From: Alteromonas pelagimontana
GTDB taxonomy: Bacteria > Pseudomonadota > Gammaproteobacteria > Enterobacterales > Alteromonadaceae
Direction: 5' to 3'
DNA: 64,000 nt
NCBI RefSeq assembly: GCF_002499975.2
Contig: NZ_CP052766.1
Location: 1,674,001-1,738,000 of the forward strand
Part shown: positions 62,690 to 64,000 of the stretch, one piece after another
Layout of the letters: each line of letters opens with the position of its first letter
How positions within the stretch are numbered: the stretch's first letter is position 1
The notes under the pieces: generated by a model
The model's database searches: none
What the model saw: only the letters and a program-made list of their open reading frames with translations
What the model was told of the DNA's origin: nothing
Program-made: the position numbers and the translations under genes

Positions 62690-64000
62690 ATGGTTCATAG
62701 CGAGGCAACACCTGTAGTATTGATCACCGGTGCATCCGGTGATGTAGGCGCAGCGCTATGCCACAAACTAAAGCAGAATTATTTTGTTATCGGCCTTGAT
62801 TTAAAACCGGCTGATGCAGCAGATACCAGTTACGAGTGCGACTTCACGTCGCCGGATTCCATTAAGCTGGTAATGCAGAATTTGCGTCGCGACCATGGCG
62901 ATAACATAGCGAGTGTTATTCATTTAGCGGCATTTTTTGATTTTACCGGCGAACCAAACCCCCTCTACCAGAAACTCAACGTTGACGGCACCAAACTGCT
63001 ACTTGAGGCGCTACAGAGCTTTACGGTTGAACACTTTGTTTATGCTTCCACCATGCTTGTTCATGAGCCTGCGGTGCCGGGCATAAAAGTGACTGAAGAA
63101 ACGCCGCTGGACCCGGGATGGGCGTATCCCGATTCCAAAGCCAACGCTGAAGCTGTCATTAAAGAAGCTCACGGTAAAATTCCCTACACCATTTTACGCA
63201 TGGCCGGGCTGTATGATGAACACACTGCCGTCCCTACGTTAAGCTACCAAATCGCCCGAATCTACGAAAGACAATTCAAAAGCTGGTTGTATTCCGGCGA
63301 TCTCATGGCTGGCCAATCCTTTTTACATAAAGATGACATGGTGGCGTTGTTTGCTACTTTACTTGACAAGCGTGCCACCCTGCCGAGTGAGAACATACTG
63401 CTTGCGGGTGAAGAAAACGTGATGGGTTATCAAGCGCTACAGAATCGCATTGGCCAGCTCATTCATGGGGAGGAAGAATGGAAAACCATTGAGATTCCTG
63501 AGTTTGTCGCTAAACCCGGAGCCTGGCTTCAGGAGAAGTCGGAACCCATTGTTCCAGACGCAATCGATCATGGCGAGAAACCCTTCATTAAACCTTTTAT
63601 GATTGATTTATCCAGCGATCACTATGACCTTGATATTCGAAAAGTGAAGGAGCAAATCGGCTGGACGCCTAAGCACAATATTTATGAAGAGCTGGAACAT
63701 CTCATCGGTAATCTAAAAGCCAACCCGCCCAAATGGTACAAAGCAAACGGCATAACCAAACCGGATTGGATGCAAACGTCAGAAGAAAAACACATCAATG
63801 CCAATACCATTCGTGAAGAACATGAAGAGAAATATCGTCAACAACACTACCAATTTATCTGGGCCCATTTTATTAATTTGGGGTTGGCATTCTGGCTTTT
63901 AACTGCGCCGTTTATTTTGGGCTATGAAAGCCAGATGATGCGCATAAGCGATATGGCCTCTGGCGGCGCCCTGCTGGTGTTTGGTTCCCTCGCGCTTTCC
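62690..64000 (+). CDS. NAD-dependent epimerase-like protein with C-terminal membrane segments (3' end outside window)
   Basis: Open from ATG 62690 (ribosome site GAAGGAG) to the end of the window, 437 codons visible. An N-terminal Rossmann domain (VVLITGASGDVGAALCHKLKQ; SDR extended-type motifs YxxxK as YPDSKAN and LRMAGLYDE) covers about residues 8-345. From about residue 395 there is a membrane-like region (FINLGLAFWLLTAPFILGYESQMMRISDMASGGALLVFGSLALS) resembling SPW-repeat membrane proteins. A fusion of a nucleotide-sugar-type epimerase with an SPW region is known in some bacteria; substrate unknown. Confidence 0.8.
   Translation, partial: MVHSEATPVVLITGASGDVGAALCHKLKQNYFVIGLDLKPADAADTSYECDFTSPDSIKLVMQNLRRDHGDNIASVIHLAAFFDFTGEPNPLYQKLNVDGTKLLLEALQSFTVEHFVYASTMLVHEPAVPGIKVTEETPLDPGWAYPDSKANAEAVIKEAHGKIPYTILRMAGLYDEHTAVPTLSYQIARIYERQFKSWLYSGDLMAGQSFLHKDDMVALFATLLDKRATLPSENILLAGEENVMGYQALQNRIGQLIHGEEEWKTIEIPEFVAKPGAWLQEKSEPIVPDAIDHGEKPFIKPFMIDLSSDHYDLDIRKVKEQIGWTPKHNIYEELEHLIGNLKANPPKWYKANGITKPDWMQTSEEKHINANTIREEHEEKYRQQHYQFIWAHFINLGLAFWLLTAPFILGYESQMMRISDMASGGALLVFGSLALS

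Overview
The window looks like chromosomal DNA of a marine gammaproteobacterium of the Alteromonadales (Alteromonas or a close relative). This is inferred from gene content: several TonB-dependent receptors, a beta-glucan (laminarin) degradation gene set, flavin halogenases beside sugar transport genes, Fur-type and LexA-type boxes, and compact operons with good Shine-Dalgarno sites. No RNA gene, CRISPR array or prophage was seen. Both ends cut through genes: a propeller-type sensor at the left and an epimerase-like membrane protein at the right.

Layout. 1-3.4 kb: start of a sensor gene, a divergent 50-residue peptide with a double-glycine-type leader (probably the least described item here), and SOS-regulated yebG. 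3.5-7.3 kb: an ABC transporter pair and an Aer-like chemoreceptor. 7.8-11.6 kb: a beta-glucosidase / sugar symporter / LacI-regulator operon. 12-19.6 kb: a Fur-regulated heme uptake operon (receptor, HmuY-like lipoprotein, HmuT, HmuU, HmuV, HutZ), in which the permease gene is split by an IS982-family insertion. 19.8-34.7 kb: a sugar-receptor locus with three flavin-dependent halogenase homologues, SapC, a cupin-like protein, a DUF6445-like protein, an FucP-type sugar transporter and a GH3 lipoprotein glucosidase. 34.7-40 kb: a CDF metal exporter, a MarR/HlyD/DUF2955 efflux operon and a soluble PAS chemoreceptor. 40-50.7 kb: stress and regulatory genes, a LysR gene with an in-frame amber stop, two siderophore-interacting reductases behind a Fur box, an orphan ParS-like protein, a CBS protein, a HAD lipoprotein and an EAL protein. 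51-54 kb: a multi-modular secreted GH16 laminarinase. 54-64 kb: lipoproteins, NDH-2, another TonB receptor, a class IV aminotransferase with a sulfotransferase, a DUF1294 protein and the epimerase.

How it fits together. Four copies of a LacI-family operator with core AAGCGCTT sit upstream of the GH1 operon, between halogenase 1 and the large TonB receptor, upstream of the transporter/GH3 operon, and upstream of the GH16 gene. I infer that one regulator, probably the LacI-family protein at 7.8-8.8 kb, controls a dispersed laminarin regulon: GH16 cuts the polymer outside, the receptor imports oligomers, and GH3 and GH1 release glucose for FucP-type and GPH-type permeases. The halogenases are drawn into this regulon by position, with no known role there.

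Degeneration is visible in two places (hmuU by an IS, lysR by a nonsense codon). A family of short intergenic repeats with terminal inverted repeats (consensus near ATACTAATCCACCTTGAT) is scattered through the window; one copy forms the 3' end of hutZ and another abuts the aminotransferase start.
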